Source: Albula goreensis (Eukaryota; Chordata; Actinopteri; Albuliformes; Albulidae). Taken from it: 64,000 bases of DNA. Location of the stretch: positions 7,536,001 to 7,600,000 of the forward strand of contig CM040748.1 of assembly GCA_022829145.1 (NCBI GenBank), given 5' to 3'. Shown in pieces: positions 23,061 to 34,879 of the stretch. The notes under the pieces were generated by a model. That model ran no database searches. It was not told where the DNA came from and was given only the letters and a program-made list of their open reading frames with translations. Both the position numbers and the translations under genes were made by a program. Every line of letters begins with the position of its first letter. Within the stretch, counting starts at the first letter, position 1.

Positions 23061-25090
23061 GCGAAGTTTCTTCTTTTTTTTTTTTGAAGCAAATGCAATA
23101 TATGGCACTTAAAAATCTGAAACAAAACTATCAAGAATCTTTCTCTTCTGTCTGACTGTATGTCCTAATTTTCTACTGTGCTCTGTGAAGGCTTTTTAGA
23201 GCATGTTTTAGGGATAAATTACCCTTTCAATCAGATCCAGGAATAACTAATAATAATGCCGGGACATTTCCATGCATTGTAAAGCAGAAGAGTAGCCCAT
23301 ATGTAATGCTGCCTGGAGTGTCTCACTCTCATCCCCTGCCTTCATTAACGCCATATTGACTCTGCTATGGAGGAAGTTTCCAGTGATTGCTTTATTTCTT
23401 CACTTTTTTTTTCTATTACAGAACAAACCATGAATGATTGAGGGAATGAATAATCATTAAATATGATACCCTTCATTATTGAGACAGTGGTTGAGGTTGT
23501 AGGTGAATCAGATATCCGAGAGGGTTCTAGAAATGGGGAAGCATCTGTATTCTATTAAGGTATAATTTAGTTTCTCTTGAGAAAAATCTGCATACATGTA
23601 TATTTCTAAACTAGACATGAATTCAAAGATGAAAGATAGATCCATGGGAGTCATTACTGAAACTGAGAAAATGAGAAAAATGAGTAGTAGTAATGAACTG
23701 TAGATGCCAAAGATTCCCTTGGTTTGGTTTGCCAATGTTCGATCTGCTACGTATGCTCCACATACAATTAAATGTTTCAATCTAAATTCATAACTGGATG
23801 CTTTTTGTTTATTTGATATATTGTTATAGTCTTGGATTTAGAATAATATATACTGTACTCTTGTGCCAATATGATGTAATTTGATGCAAAAGCCATTTTA
23901 TTATCTCTTAATAAAAATGGAAGTATCAATCAGAGTTGTGTAATTGTCTTTCAGTGTTTCAGTAGTTTAAATTCTGTACAATGTGTAGAATGTATTTTGG
24001 ATTATGTTACAGAAAAAACTGAAGCAGGTAAATGTCTTTGGAGCTTCCACTGAGCTTGTTTTCCACTGAGCAAGTTTTTTTTCTGTTTTTTTGCTTTGCA
24101 CCATTGATTGTGAAAGAAAGTGAAAGTTTTCTTTAATCGAGTTGTGTGTAGGTGCTCAGCAGTGTCCCTGCTAAAGCTCCCAAGGGGTTGGATAAGGAAG
24201 AAAACAGTGTTTACCCACAATTCCACCTGCTTCTGGTTAAGGGTAATAAGCTCAGCTTCAGTAGAAGGGAACAGACTGGCAAGAAATCAATTAGTTACAG
24301 AAATAAAGACTTCCCAACTCTTCTGAGAGCGGAGGGGGGTGCCGGGAGAGTCCGCCCGAGTGGCAGGTTTGTTTACACTAATGCTTTCTTGCCATCCTGG
24401 AACCACGCGAATTCCTGGCCTTTAAACGAAGAGAAATAGTCCTCTCTTGCCATCTCTGAACAGCCCACTTGACTTATCTCTTGAAGGCTCCTTTCATCCA
24501 GCCAGCACATGTGCCTTCTCCAATAATAATAATGGAACTTCTCTTTTTCTACATAATAAACATTTCCCCCTTTTTTTTCCGTTTCTGAAGGAGCATTTAA
24601 TATTTGAAGAAAATCCAGTGTTTGTCCCAGACAGTTGTTCAGTCTTCATAAATGCCCTCAACAGTTTTAAACACATATAACAAAGTGAATTTTCAGAAGC
24701 TTTAGCATTTTTCTGCACTGAGCTAACACATAATTACTTTCAAAAGCAGTGAGACTGATAACATTGTCGTCAACAGGTAAAGAGAAAATTCTGTGCTGCA
24801 TAACAAGTAAAAAATACATAACTACAAAATATTTGATTTGAACTTCTTTCTTTTACAAATATCAGACAAACAAAATCACCCAAAACATAAATATAGTTAT
24901 AGCATAAACAGTGGTAACAATAGTGAAGAAAAATCTTTAATTCTCTAAATTATGTTTCCAAAATACTGTTTTGTTACATTATTCCATATGAATAATGTAA
25001 CAGTTTTATTATTTAATGATGTATCAAATTTGCTATTGCACATACACTCTCAAACACACACATACAAGTATGAGGTTCTTAATTGTCCGC
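23061..25090. other. AT-rich non-coding stretch
   Basis: About 2 kb without a recognised gene. Overlapping frames at 24120-24439 on plus and 24002-24226 on minus have no known motif. A perfect 13-bp hairpin occurs at 24972-25002 (listed separately). Confidence 0.52.
24972..25002. repeat. Perfect 13-bp inverted repeat with 5-nt loop
   Basis: TGTTACATTATTC (24972-24984), loop CATAT, and the exact complement GAATAATGTAACA (24990-25002). The flanks also allow a T-G wobble. No TA or other target duplication or transposon body is seen, so it is described as a hairpin only. Confidence 0.85.
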
Positions 25091-25700
25091 CTGTCTTAAC
25101 AGAATAAGCTAATGTGCAGAGGCTAGTTCACGATAGCACTGAGCATCGATCCAGTTTAGCAGAAACGAGCGGGTGGAGCAGTGAGAGCGGACGTGGAGCA
25201 CGCAGAGAAGATTAAAGCAGGTGACGGTGTTGTGTAATAAATTTGTCATAACACATTGTGTAAATCTGCTGCTGATTGCTTCACAGAGACTCTCTGGGTC
25301 AGTGTTCTATCCGAGCCTTCGGTCCACCAGCCAGATGGCGACTTCAGAGAGAAACTGACACACCGTTTCAAACCAATTTTATGCAAACTCTCTGGAGGGA
25401 GAGACAGACCATCAGCTCTGCTGGGAACCAGGATTACAAAATAGCCAATTAAAAAGGAGAGGGTTGAAATCTGGGGCTGATAAGGATGAGATTAAATTGG
25501 TTATAGTTTATTAGGCTCAATGAGTTATTAGAGTCCACACCTCACCAAACTGATTTCCATTAACAGGCTTTAACCTTTTATCACTATTCTTTGAGCAGAT
25601 ATTATTTCTCTTTCATTCTTTGCCTCCAAACAATATCAATTGTTCCATCATGCAAATAAATCCACATCCGACAGATAATTTTTACTGTGTTATTTGTTTT
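25091..25700. promoter_or_regulatory. Candidate conserved non-coding element
   Basis: Unique block with balanced composition, AGCCAATTAAAAAGG near 25442, GAGATTAAATTGG near 25488 and a POU octamer ATGCAAAT at 25650-25657. It ends at a T run near 25700-25710. No coding signal. Confidence 0.35.
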
Positions 25701-25975
25701 TTTTTTTTTATTCTGAGTCCTTGTGTCCTTCCAAAAAATGCTGTCCATAGGGAAAAATGAAGGCAAATGTAGGAACAAAGTAAAACTCTCTACAGTTTCA
25801 TGTTAAAAAGTAATACCTTTTGAGATTTATAAAAAGTGTGATTTCAGCTTAGCAAAAAAAGTGTTCCATTCATCAAATCTTTCACACATTCTTAAAATGT
25901 AATTATTCGTTTAGCACCAGCGGAAACACTGTTTTTCTCATAGTATTTTTTTCCTTTCCTCCAGCCTGTTTATAC

Positions 25976-26480
25976 TCCTGCTGCCTCTACAAAGTGCCTC
26001 ATCTGCTCTTGCCACACAGTAATTGCTGCGGGAGAGCTGTGAAGCAGATGTGAGCGCTCTGTGAGAGGCTGGGTTTGGGGAGTGGCCCTGGGTCCTGGCG
26101 GGGTAGTTTTGGGGAGTCTGTGCTCGTAGTGCTGGGGTCCCGGGGATGGGCATCTGTCCTGCACCTGTGGACAGCGCCCTGCTCTGCCTGCTCCGGAACA
26201 TCAGCTGTCACTCCTAGCCGGAGCCGCGGCTACCCGAAACACCCACCCCCTCCCCTGCCCCCGCTATCAGCAGTGGCCCCAGGTCAGCCAGGTTCATGGG
26301 AAATCCCTCTCTTGGCCCTTCTCACCTTCTTTATCCAGGAGCCTCGCCGACATTAAAGGAGCTAGCCGTCTTCAGCTGGTACGAAGATGATCCGCTACTC
26401 TCAAACCTTCCCTGACCTCCGCAGAACCCCCCCGGCCACCGCCCTCCCGGACCCATCAGCAGGCCCATGGGAAAAACTAT
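25976..26480. promoter_or_regulatory. GC-rich segment, orphan CpG-island-like
   Basis: Locally GC-rich with CpG words such as GCCGGAGCCGCGGC near 26217, and C-rich runs on both sides. Short frames in several phases (87, 70 and 64 codons on minus; 93 on plus) are Pro/Ser-rich and overlap one another, the pattern expected from GC-rich non-coding DNA. A first exon or promoter of an unannotated transcript cannot be excluded. Confidence 0.35.
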
Positions 26481-27396
26481 CTGAGCTGTAGGCCGATAAC
26501 TAAAGTTACCAACAATTCATTATGTTCTGTTTCTTCAAAAGGGATGGGATCTGTGCATACCTGAGTCCAGTCAACATCATACCTCACAGTCATGATTAAG
26601 CCTTTGGAGTTCAGAAATGTGTCCATTATGTTTTTTTTTTTCTGTTGGTTGGTATGGACACATGGTTGTATATGGAATTTCCAAAAAAAACATTAATTAC
26701 ACCAGTTACCTCTTGCCTGCATTTTTGACAAGCAGTTCTACATGGTGGTTAGATAAAACAAGCAGTAAATCACTGATAGAAAAAGCTAGATATAAACTCA
26801 ATCACACCTCCCACTACTTCATTATTTTTTGGGCAAATTATTAAAGGAATATTGCAGCTCTCAGAAGTCGCAGAAATTCCATAAACTCAGGACGTTTGAC
26901 ATCTTTAACCAGTGTACAAATTATGCATTGCCATTGGTCCTCTCCCCAGATTGGAATTCATTTTTTGAGTAGGTCTTACTAATAGCAGGCTAAAATACAC
27001 ATGCCAATACACCTCTACAGGAGAATACAGAATATAGCATAGTGCCTCAACTGAAGATCATGAAACTGTTCCTGAATCTGTAGGCATTTGTATTATCATG
27101 GAATACTGGAGTATTTTAGGGGGACAGTGTCTGCTCCATACCTGTCATGGCTTTCTTGGCCATAAGTCTACTACGCAGAGTTTTAATTGGACCTACAGAC
27201 TGGCTATGAATCAATCCATGTCATTGAGCTTTTGACCACTGTTCCTCTTTCCTGATTTTGTTTTGTCTTGTTTATGGAATAGGTCATCATGATTTCGCAA
27301 TACCACTTCCTATGGCATATTCAATAATTTTGACATTTCCGTGTCTAATGCTCTTGCAACAAATTATCTGACCTTTTTCACGATCCATTAGGTCAC

Positions 27397-27414
27397 AAAA
27401 AAAAAAAAAAAAAA
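27397..27414. repeat. Poly(A) run, 18 bp
   Basis: Eighteen consecutive A residues with no recognised retroposon body. Confidence 0.95.
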
Positions 27415-27834
27415 CAAATTTAAAAGAAAACCTGATAGGTGACAATAGTATGCTTTACTCAAAAAGCAGGTTTAAACTTTTAAAGGTATAAACTTTCATA
27501 CATGCAGAAACACTTTGGTAGTTACTATTACCATTTCAAACACTGGTCTCTTTCATGCTGAGTTTTTGGTGTTTCCATTATTGTGTCTACCTTCAACAGT
27601 ATATAGTTGGACTCAGTTTTGTTTCAACAACACATTTTATAAGTGAGAAATGTAAATCATGCTAATAATGTGAAATTAAGTGTGACTAAAGGCCACTATG
27701 ATTCTGACACCGCTACTCTGTTATGCGTTCCAAGTTATTAACCAAATTAAATGTGTCCTGGAGCATCTATCTTACAACGATATTTGGAAACCTAAACTAA
27801 GTATGAAATATACAACGTGATTGTATTTTCTTAA

Positions 27835-27864
27835 TTTTTTTTTTTTTTTTTTTTTTTTGGGGGG
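27835..27864. repeat. Poly(T) run of 24 followed by six G
   Basis: T24 directly joined to G6. No retroposon body is recognised on the minus strand, so this is called a simple tract. Confidence 0.95.
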
Positions 27865-28020
27865 CAGGTAGTGGTTAAACACAATAGGTACAGTGGTAAT
27901 GTTTCTATCAATTACAAACACAGATGCTATTGATTCAAGGTTATGACAGGTATTTCAGATCAGCTGGGTATTTCCATTAATAGTGCTATATATATTTGAG
28001 CAGAGTTTTTTGGCATGAAA

Positions 28021-29060
28021 GAGCCAGTGGATTTTAATGACAGCGTGGAGTTGGGCTAACCAGGACCTGCCAAAGCGAACCCTCTCAGGTTAAGTACATC
28101 ACTCATTTCCTACAGCCACCCCAACACCTCCCAGCGGAGGCCAATTAATGGCCTACCATGTGGCTTGTCCTAACTTAAAGGCAGACACACCATAACCCCT
28201 CTGCTCCCTTTTCAATTTACTGGATTGGTCCTCTTAATCTAAGCTCACTCGTTCATGATAGCACATCGAAATCAGTGCTGACAGTGCATGATGGCCTCAG
28301 TCACCGCTTTATGATATATGAGCTGTCATATTTTTGGGTAAATATATATCTCACACACAAAAGGTGACGCTAATTTAGGCGATGCGAAGCGGCAGCTAAG
28401 CCAATGTGAAGATAACAGAATACAGGCAGCGGGAAGGGGGCAGCAGGGTTCCCCTTGATTTCATTAGAGGGCAGAGTTTGATGAAAATTTTGATCTCATC
28501 GGATATTAAGCAGCATCTCCGGAGAACTGACAGGCGTAATGCCATGTGATTTGTCACTGGAACAGTCGGCCAGTTTGCGATGCATCCTCCAACACAGAAT
28601 GTTTCATATGATTTAACAGCGGAGAGCTCACAAATATTAAACAGTTTTAATGCATAATGCATGGCTATCTCCATATTTACTGCACACGGGTTTGATTTCT
28701 TTGCTTTGCCAAAAGGAAAATGCACTCATGTTGTTCCATGAATATCAAGCTACTGCCATCGCATGATATCAAGTGAATGTCGTAATCTATTAATGGATTC
28801 AGGAGAATCCACCTGACAGGAGTCAACATGAGGGCCCATATTCACTGAATTTTCCACAGTATAATCAGCGATGCTGGTGAGAATTGACCCACTTTTTTGT
28901 GTTTTCAAAGCTATCAGTGACCAGAGGTAGATTTTTTTTTTTTTTTCCACAGGGGAACAGTCGCGGAATTTAACCACGCATCAGAGTAAACACACGTGTT
29001 TACAATCATACCTTCACGTGGCACCAAGGCCAATCATCATCCTCCCATTCAGTGAAGAAC
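28021..29060. promoter_or_regulatory. Extended candidate conserved non-coding block
   Basis: About 1 kb of unique sequence interrupted only by a T run near 28931-28946. It includes a near-palindromic GGCCAATTAATGGCC at 28139-28153 with a homeodomain core, GGTGACGCTAATTTAGGCG near 28364, and GCATAATGCATGG near 28652. A 109-codon minus frame (28396-28725) has no recognised domain. The texture suggests strong constraint. Confidence 0.43.
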
Positions 29061-29076
29061 ATGCCGCGGTGAAAGG

Positions 29077-29123
29077 AGGTGGGGGTGGGGGTAGGGGTGA
29101 GGGCGCGGGGTGGGGGGGGGGGG
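29077..29123 (+). promoter_or_regulatory. G-rich quadruplex-type tract
   Basis: Six or more G runs of three to twelve bases with one- to four-base loops, ending in a twelve-G run. This is a strong potential G-quadruplex on + and lies at the edge of a CpG-rich segment. Gly-rich frames through it are artefacts. Confidence 0.85.
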
Positions 29124-29620
29124 TTGTCGATGCGGTGTGGTCCAATGATAAGGCTCCTTGCTGCGCAGACGATCCGCACCCTGCAGCCGAGCCCCGTGGA
29201 GTGATATGGTGTCACCGTGGGCCGGCGTGCCGGGATCATAGGACTGTTTGATGTGACGGCTGCGATGGCTCCGCAGAGCCGGTGGAGACTGTTTGCTGTT
29301 GGAGAATCAGAGGGAAAAGACCCACTATAAGCGGGTCTGCCAAAAACACGAGCCTTGCAATTCAATTACGGTAAAGACTTGCCAATGTTGCGTTGAGCGC
29401 AGAAAATGCAGCATACATAATCGCGTCTTCCATTCCCCATGCTTGCCGTGTCAAAGGCCTAAAGGAGTTTTGGGTCAGACATGGAGTTGAATGCTCTCAG
29501 ACTGGAATGAATGAAAGCCTTATTATCCTCCACTGGTGTGGCTGGGGTAAATTCAGCTCATTTACCAGGCTGGAAGCCATCCTCAAATGTCTGGATACAG
29601 CATTTTTTATCTCTCACGAA
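29124..29620. promoter_or_regulatory. CpG-containing candidate regulatory block
   Basis: CpG words are frequent to about 29290 (GCTGCGCAGACGATCCGC, GGGCCGGCGTGCCGGG), then composition becomes balanced with CAATTCAATTACGG near 29358. Unique sequence without a recognised exon. The 102-codon + frame at 29393-29701 shows no known motif. Confidence 0.38.
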
Positions 29621-31029
29621 TTCCCCCTTTTTTATTATTTGATCAAATATTTGAGTCAAAATTTAGATTGTGTTTGGATAGCTACAGTCGATTTTATGTA
29701 ATCACCCTTATTAATTTATAGTAAAATGCATTTTTTTCATTCTGAATAGTTTATTCGTAATAATAACTGTTGTTTATCAACAACAGACATTGCTCTGATC
29801 ACGCCACAAACGGAAACAAAACAAAATAACAAGATAAAATAACAAGTCAATGAAAAGGTGGTCTTTTAAGACTCTAGACCCAGCCACAGCCATGACAAAG
29901 AGCAGCAGTGAGGCTGAAGGCAAGCCTCCACAAAGGCATTGTGAGTCAAGGGCTTTGTTTTTGTGTTCATCACTTTCTCAGTTTGAAGCACTTAGCATAA
30001 ATTGCATGCACACGTGACAAACAGCGGTGGTATCAAACAGAGCTACTTCATCCAGAGAGAATGGCTTCATGTTATTCATAGTAATTGCTAATCAGGTTCT
30101 GATCTAGACACGAATCCTGCTGGGAGCTAAAGAACTTAGGAGAGACTTAGAATTCAATAGAATAAAGTTATTTCAGTGGGATTCTGTGTGTTATGCTCTC
30201 AGATACTGGAATTTAAAGGATCAGTACTTGATGTTTTCTTATCATAACAAGAAAAAGACGCACTGATGTTTTTCCTTTTAGATTTCCGCAACATGGGTCC
30301 TGATTTAAATTAAATGTTTGCTGTCCTTTTCTTAGCCTGAACCTACACTTTCAACACAAATAACCCTCACACCACAAGTTGGGCAAGGCAGAAGAAAATA
30401 CAGATTTTATTGGGAATACAATGGCAAATCTGCCTTAAACACTAAAGCTTGATATGCGTTCATTGAATACATCATTTTTTAAAAACAGTCGTTAACAGCA
30501 TTAATTTTACATTTAGATAGGAACAAGTTTTGTTTTTTTTTCTATACACATCTCTGAAAACATAAAATATCCTCTTGGTCAATGTTACTTTTATGACAGA
30601 TAGATAAAATTATATTGCAAGGTGATGTTCTGGCAGTTGGACACTGCCCTGGGAAGTGAATTCTGAATACAAGTGAATGTTTCTTTATTTTAAAAAGCTT
30701 TCAGTTGGAAGATTATGTTAGAGACAATATTACATTTTTTCATTCATTTAAACGACTTTAACTTCTTCAGAATAATAATCTGCAACACACAATTGATTCT
30801 TTTGTTATGCACGTCCTGCCTCTAGGTTTTAGTGCCTATAAACACTTAAATGTTATTTTTTTTATCAAATGAAAATTTGTCCGATTAGTCTGAGATGCCA
30901 AGGGCAGTGAACAGCTTACAGAGCGGGTTCACATAATGAAATGAGGTGGAAAAAGGGGATTTGAAGAAGTGGTCATCATTTAAACGTTGAAAAATGTGTG
31001 GTTTGGATAGCTTTGGAGTCCATATCTTT
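29621..31029. other. AT-rich non-coding stretch
   Basis: About 1.4 kb with no gene, RNA or transposon recognised. Confidence 0.52.
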
Positions 31030-31990
31030 TTTTATTTGATGTTTTACCGATGGCATGAGACGCATTGAATGCGAGACATCTTCAGATACATAAACAGATC
31101 AGTTTCTCTCATAACAGACACATTCAGGCCTCAAGGAAAATCACTCTCACCTGCACCGAAGAAGGGAGCTTAGGATGTTCTATCTGCAATCAGATATACT
31201 TGGGGGAAATATTACTAATAAAGAATCAATAAGCAGGCCATTTTAGCAGCCGGAGCAGCGTCCCGATTTCTACAGACCTGTGGCCTTGACGGGGATAAGA
31301 AACCAGGTTCCTTAGAATAACAGTACACATCCTCTGCTCATTAAGCTCATGATGAAGACAACAGTGCTTCCAAACACAATCCCCGCGTCATGTTCCCCCC
31401 TCCAGTGCCCCTTTGCAAATTTGTTTCCACATGGCGTCCTATTCCAACTGGCTGTCAGATTCTCCAGTGCCTATCCACGACTGACAATCACACTTTATCG
31501 AGAATGGAATAGTGACGGCTAATTGATTTTACAGCGATACTGAAGGACAGACAATGAAAGTACCATCAATTTAATCCACTATTTAATGGTTCCAATTTAG
31601 CCTCTGTAAACGCTCACTAAACTAATTTCTCTGGGTTCAGCAATCTGAAAAGCTATCATATCTCTAATCTCCTTCAATATATTCATTGGGAGAAGGGAAT
31701 TTAGCCAATTCCGATGTGCGGAGATGATCTGTTAGCGCAGTGTAAATGTTTATAACACGGCAATCTAGTTCGTTTATAAGGATATGAAAAGTTTTATTGG
31801 GGAGGTCAGTGGAGTGGAACTGTTGGATAATAGGCAGTTACCCAGCAGTCTTTGAAAGCTATGAAGCATAGAGATGTAGGGAATAAAATACCGGGACTTA
31901 CCTTAATCGGAAGCTAAACTGAAATTCTGAAACTGCACGGGCCTTAGATTCCCACTGATAGCGGGTTCTGTGGTGCAGGCAATTTCTATT
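31030..31990. promoter_or_regulatory. Strong candidate conserved non-coding block (about 950 bp)
   Basis: The longest uninterrupted unique block in the window. It has essentially no simple repeat, even composition, no frame above 60 codons, and many AT-core and HMG-type words (GGCTAATTGATTTTACAGCG near 31517, ACCATCAATTTAATCC near 31562, CACTTTATCGAGAATGG near 31491). The absence of frames argues against coding sequence. I regard it as the best enhancer-cluster candidate, from sequence texture alone. Confidence 0.47.
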
Positions 31991-32261
31991 CAGCCTCTTT
32001 ATTTATTTTTTTACGTGTAAGCTCTTCAATTTTAGCCCAAAACTAGAAAGCAGCGAGGCACATATGCCAAGGTCAGTGCAATGTAACATGAGATAGAGAC
32101 GGAGATGCAAAATGCTCGCTTCCTCTGAGTGTCTCATGAATCCACTGATGATCGGATATGGCTTTGACTTCAAGAAGCGAATGAGTTCAAAATGACAACA
32201 TCACCATGTTCCCAAAGCCATAAGCCACAATGGCGTTTTTTAAACAAAGCCATTCTAGCCC

Positions 32262-32266
<5 letters not shown>
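31991..32266. other. Non-coding spacer
   Basis: Unique sequence leading into the TG tract, no gene recognised. Confidence 0.5.
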
Positions 32267-32359
<93 letters not shown>

Positions 32360-32415
32360 ATGCGTGTGTGTGTGTGAGTCCATGAATGTCTGGGTGTGTG
32401 CCACTGTGTGTGTGA
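32267..32415. repeat. Long (TG)n microsatellite with degenerate tail
   Basis: About 42 uninterrupted TG units (32267-32351), the longest pure dinucleotide tract here, followed by imperfect TG with GCATGCG to 32415 and then a short (TTTTG)n run to about 32438. The Cys/Val and His/Thr frames are artefacts. Confidence 0.98.
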
Positions 32416-32438
32416 TTTTTTGTTTTGTTTTGTTTTGT

Positions 32439-33080
32439 GTTTCCTTTTTTTAATAACAATTTACTATTACCTTAGCCCACATTAATAATGGAAAAAAATG
32501 TGGATGATCAGAGCTGAACCTGTTCTGATGGAGGGTTAAAAAGGAACCACATGGTGAAGGGACTAGCATGCCCGTCTAATGATAAATAGCTTGTGACTTT
32601 AATCCGCATGATGCTTGAGTCACAGGCCATATAGAAATTTGAAATTAATACTTGAGACTGAAATTTGAAATGCTTATGCACATATATTATTTCTACAGAC
32701 AAATTCCTAGAGCAGATATGTTCACATACTTTTGGACTAGTACTAATACATACAAAAAAACAAAACATATCTGTGTTGTATCGCAGTGACTGATCCACGA
32801 ATAGATTCTGTCTTAAATTCACATAATGCGCCAACTGTCCGGGGAGTAAAACCCTTTTTGTGGTGTTGCCATGGCACTTTTGTCATTGTTTGCACTCTTC
32901 CCCCATCCCAGTAATCACTGCTTCCTCGAGCGGTTTTGTGCATCGGGCGATTTAAAAGCCAAGTTCAAATAACAGCCAATTTCGGTCTGAACGATCGGTT
33001 GTGCGAGGGAGGCCCTGACGCTTATTTTGTTAACAATTCGCAGCTGTGAAAATTGTTTTTAGCATTGTTTCTGTCATGTG
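32439..33080. other. Non-coding stretch
   Basis: No gene recognised. The 108-codon minus frame at 32508-32834 shows no known domain. Confidence 0.5.
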
Positions 33081-33260
33081 TCTGGAAACAGCGCAACCTG
33101 GAGGGGTTCCAGCTGGGAATGGAGATCCCCTGGATCTCTGTCAGCAGCCGGGGAGGGTTCCCCCCAGCAGCACCCCCGGAGCGCAGCCTGCACGGGCCTG
33201 GCCCTCGCTCCGCTCCCCCAGCTGCCTCGGGTAACGCTCCACCACCTCTAAAAGCTGCAT
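33081..33260. promoter_or_regulatory. Short GC-rich, CpG-containing segment
   Basis: GC-rich patch with CpG words (CAGCCGGGGAGGG near 33146, GGAGCGCAGCCTGCACGGGC near 33178) and C-runs near 33160-33177. It lies about 250 bp upstream of the 22-bp array. Frames on both strands overlap without a known motif. Confidence 0.35.
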
Positions 33261-33510
33261 CACACACTGAAAAGGAGGTACAAGGTGTCACTTCTTATTC
33301 ATCAATCTCAGGAACCCTTAAGACTTGTTTAATTATTTTTCTTTTATTCTTACAATATTCTTTGTCTGGAAGAACTCACCTGGTTTATGTATCGTGAATT
33401 AATCATTTTCATGTTGGCATTATACTTATTTACTGTATACACAGTGTAATTTGGTGGAATTTGAAGCAGAAACATGACGTAAATACAGACACGAGAATGT
33501 ATAAGTGTAT

Positions 33511-33935
33511 ATGAGTGAATGTACAGGTGAGTGTGAGTGAATGTACAGGTGAGTATGAGTGAATGTACAGGTGAGTATGAGTGAATGTGCAGGTGAGTAT
33601 GATTGAATGTCCAGGAGAGTATGAGTGAATGTACAGGTGAGTATGATTGAATGTCCAGGAGAGTATGAGTGAATGTACAGGTAAGTATGAGTGAATGTAC
33701 AGGTGAGTACGAGTGAATGTACAGGTGAGTACGAGTGAATGTGCAGGTGAGTATGATTGAATGTCCAGGAGAGTATGAGTGAATGTACAGGTGAGTATGA
33801 GTGAATGTAAAGGTCAGTATGAGTGAATGTGTAGGTCAGTATGATTGTATGTACAGGTGAGTACGAGTGAATGTACAGGTGAGTATGACTGAATGCACAG
33901 GTCAGTATGATTGAATGTAAAGGTGAGTATGAGTG
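33511..33935 (+). repeat. 22-bp minisatellite, 19 units, each with a splice-donor-like core
   Basis: Nineteen consecutive units in exact 22-bp register (no insertion or deletion). Cores start at 33524 and recur every 22 bp to 33920. The unit is core CAGGTGAGTA plus TGAGTGAATGTA. Twelve cores are CAGGTGAGT or CAGGTAAGT and one is AAGGTGAGT. Three are weakened to GTCAGT and three to CAGGAGAGT. The unit at 33678 reads CAGGTAAGTAT, fully complementary to the 5' end of U1 snRNA. The unit is not a multiple of three and lacks stop codons on minus, so a 198-codon minus frame with 22-residue periodicity runs through it. That frame is an artefact of the repeat. Confidence 0.97.
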
Positions 33936-34879
33936 ATAGAGGGATGTACAGTGAATGAGGGTCCTTGTATCCCCCAGGTTCATGGTGTGCAGGCAATGTC
34001 CCCTCTGTGGAAAGAGTCCCATTGCCCTACTCAGTCCCAGGGGATAATGTAAATATACCAGCTAACTGTATCATTACAAACTGTTACCATAGAAACTGTT
34101 CACTACTGGCTGATCCTTAGTGCGCTTCCTACACTTTAATAAGCCATCTCACTCAAGTGCCGTGCACTGGAGGCGGCAATACACATAGAAAATAGCTCAA
34201 GCCAAGAACCACAGTAACTGAGTGACACGTCCAACCCGTCATGTTCAGATGATTTATGTGTGAGTTATCTGTGAATATATGTGGGTCTGATTGGTAGCGA
34301 TCACAAAGTGCTTGTCACTGAAACAGTTGTTGCTAATCGTGGAGTTATCCTAACTTATCTTATTTATCACTGGGCTGCTTTCAGCTCAAGGAGCAAACTC
34401 TGTCCATATCTCTGTCATTCTTAAACGTGAATTTTCTCTGAACTTGACAAGGTTTGGAAATTCCTCCCTTTAAAAAAATGAAAAGGATCCATTTATCCAT
34501 TCCCTGTAGATACATTTTAGTTCATCCATTGTCTACAGAGAGATTTTGCAGCTATTCTTGCCATACATGTAAAAACATATACATAAATGACTCATCAACA
34601 GGTGAAAAACAATGCTGTTTAATTTTTCCCTAAAAATTCCCAAAGGATTGACTTATACAAATGCATTCTTATAAATAATATAATACATCTGTTCCATCAG
34701 AAATCAAACCTATAAACATACAGCCTTTAGAGTAATTGTTGCTGGTATACGCCATTATCTTGTCACGGTATGCTTTCCTAGTAATGCAAGGTACAGAAGC
34801 ATCAATTGTCATCGTAAATGAGTCTTTGGTGTTTAAGAGGCAAAATGAAAATATCCATTAGACAATCACATATTTGGGA
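33936..34879. other. Non-coding stretch
   Basis: No gene or transposon recognised downstream of the array. Sequence is unique and AT-rich. Confidence 0.52.

Larger units (their letters stand above)
26481..28020. other. AT-rich non-coding stretch with homopolymers
   Basis: No gene recognised. It contains a T run near 26630, A18 at 27397-27414 and T24-G6 at 27835-27864. ATGCTAAT (POU variant) lies at 27659-27666. Confidence 0.52.

Noticed and set aside
33426-34022. 198-codon minus-strand frame
   Set aside because: Generated by a stop-free 22-bp tandem repeat; the periodicity is arithmetic and no domain is present.
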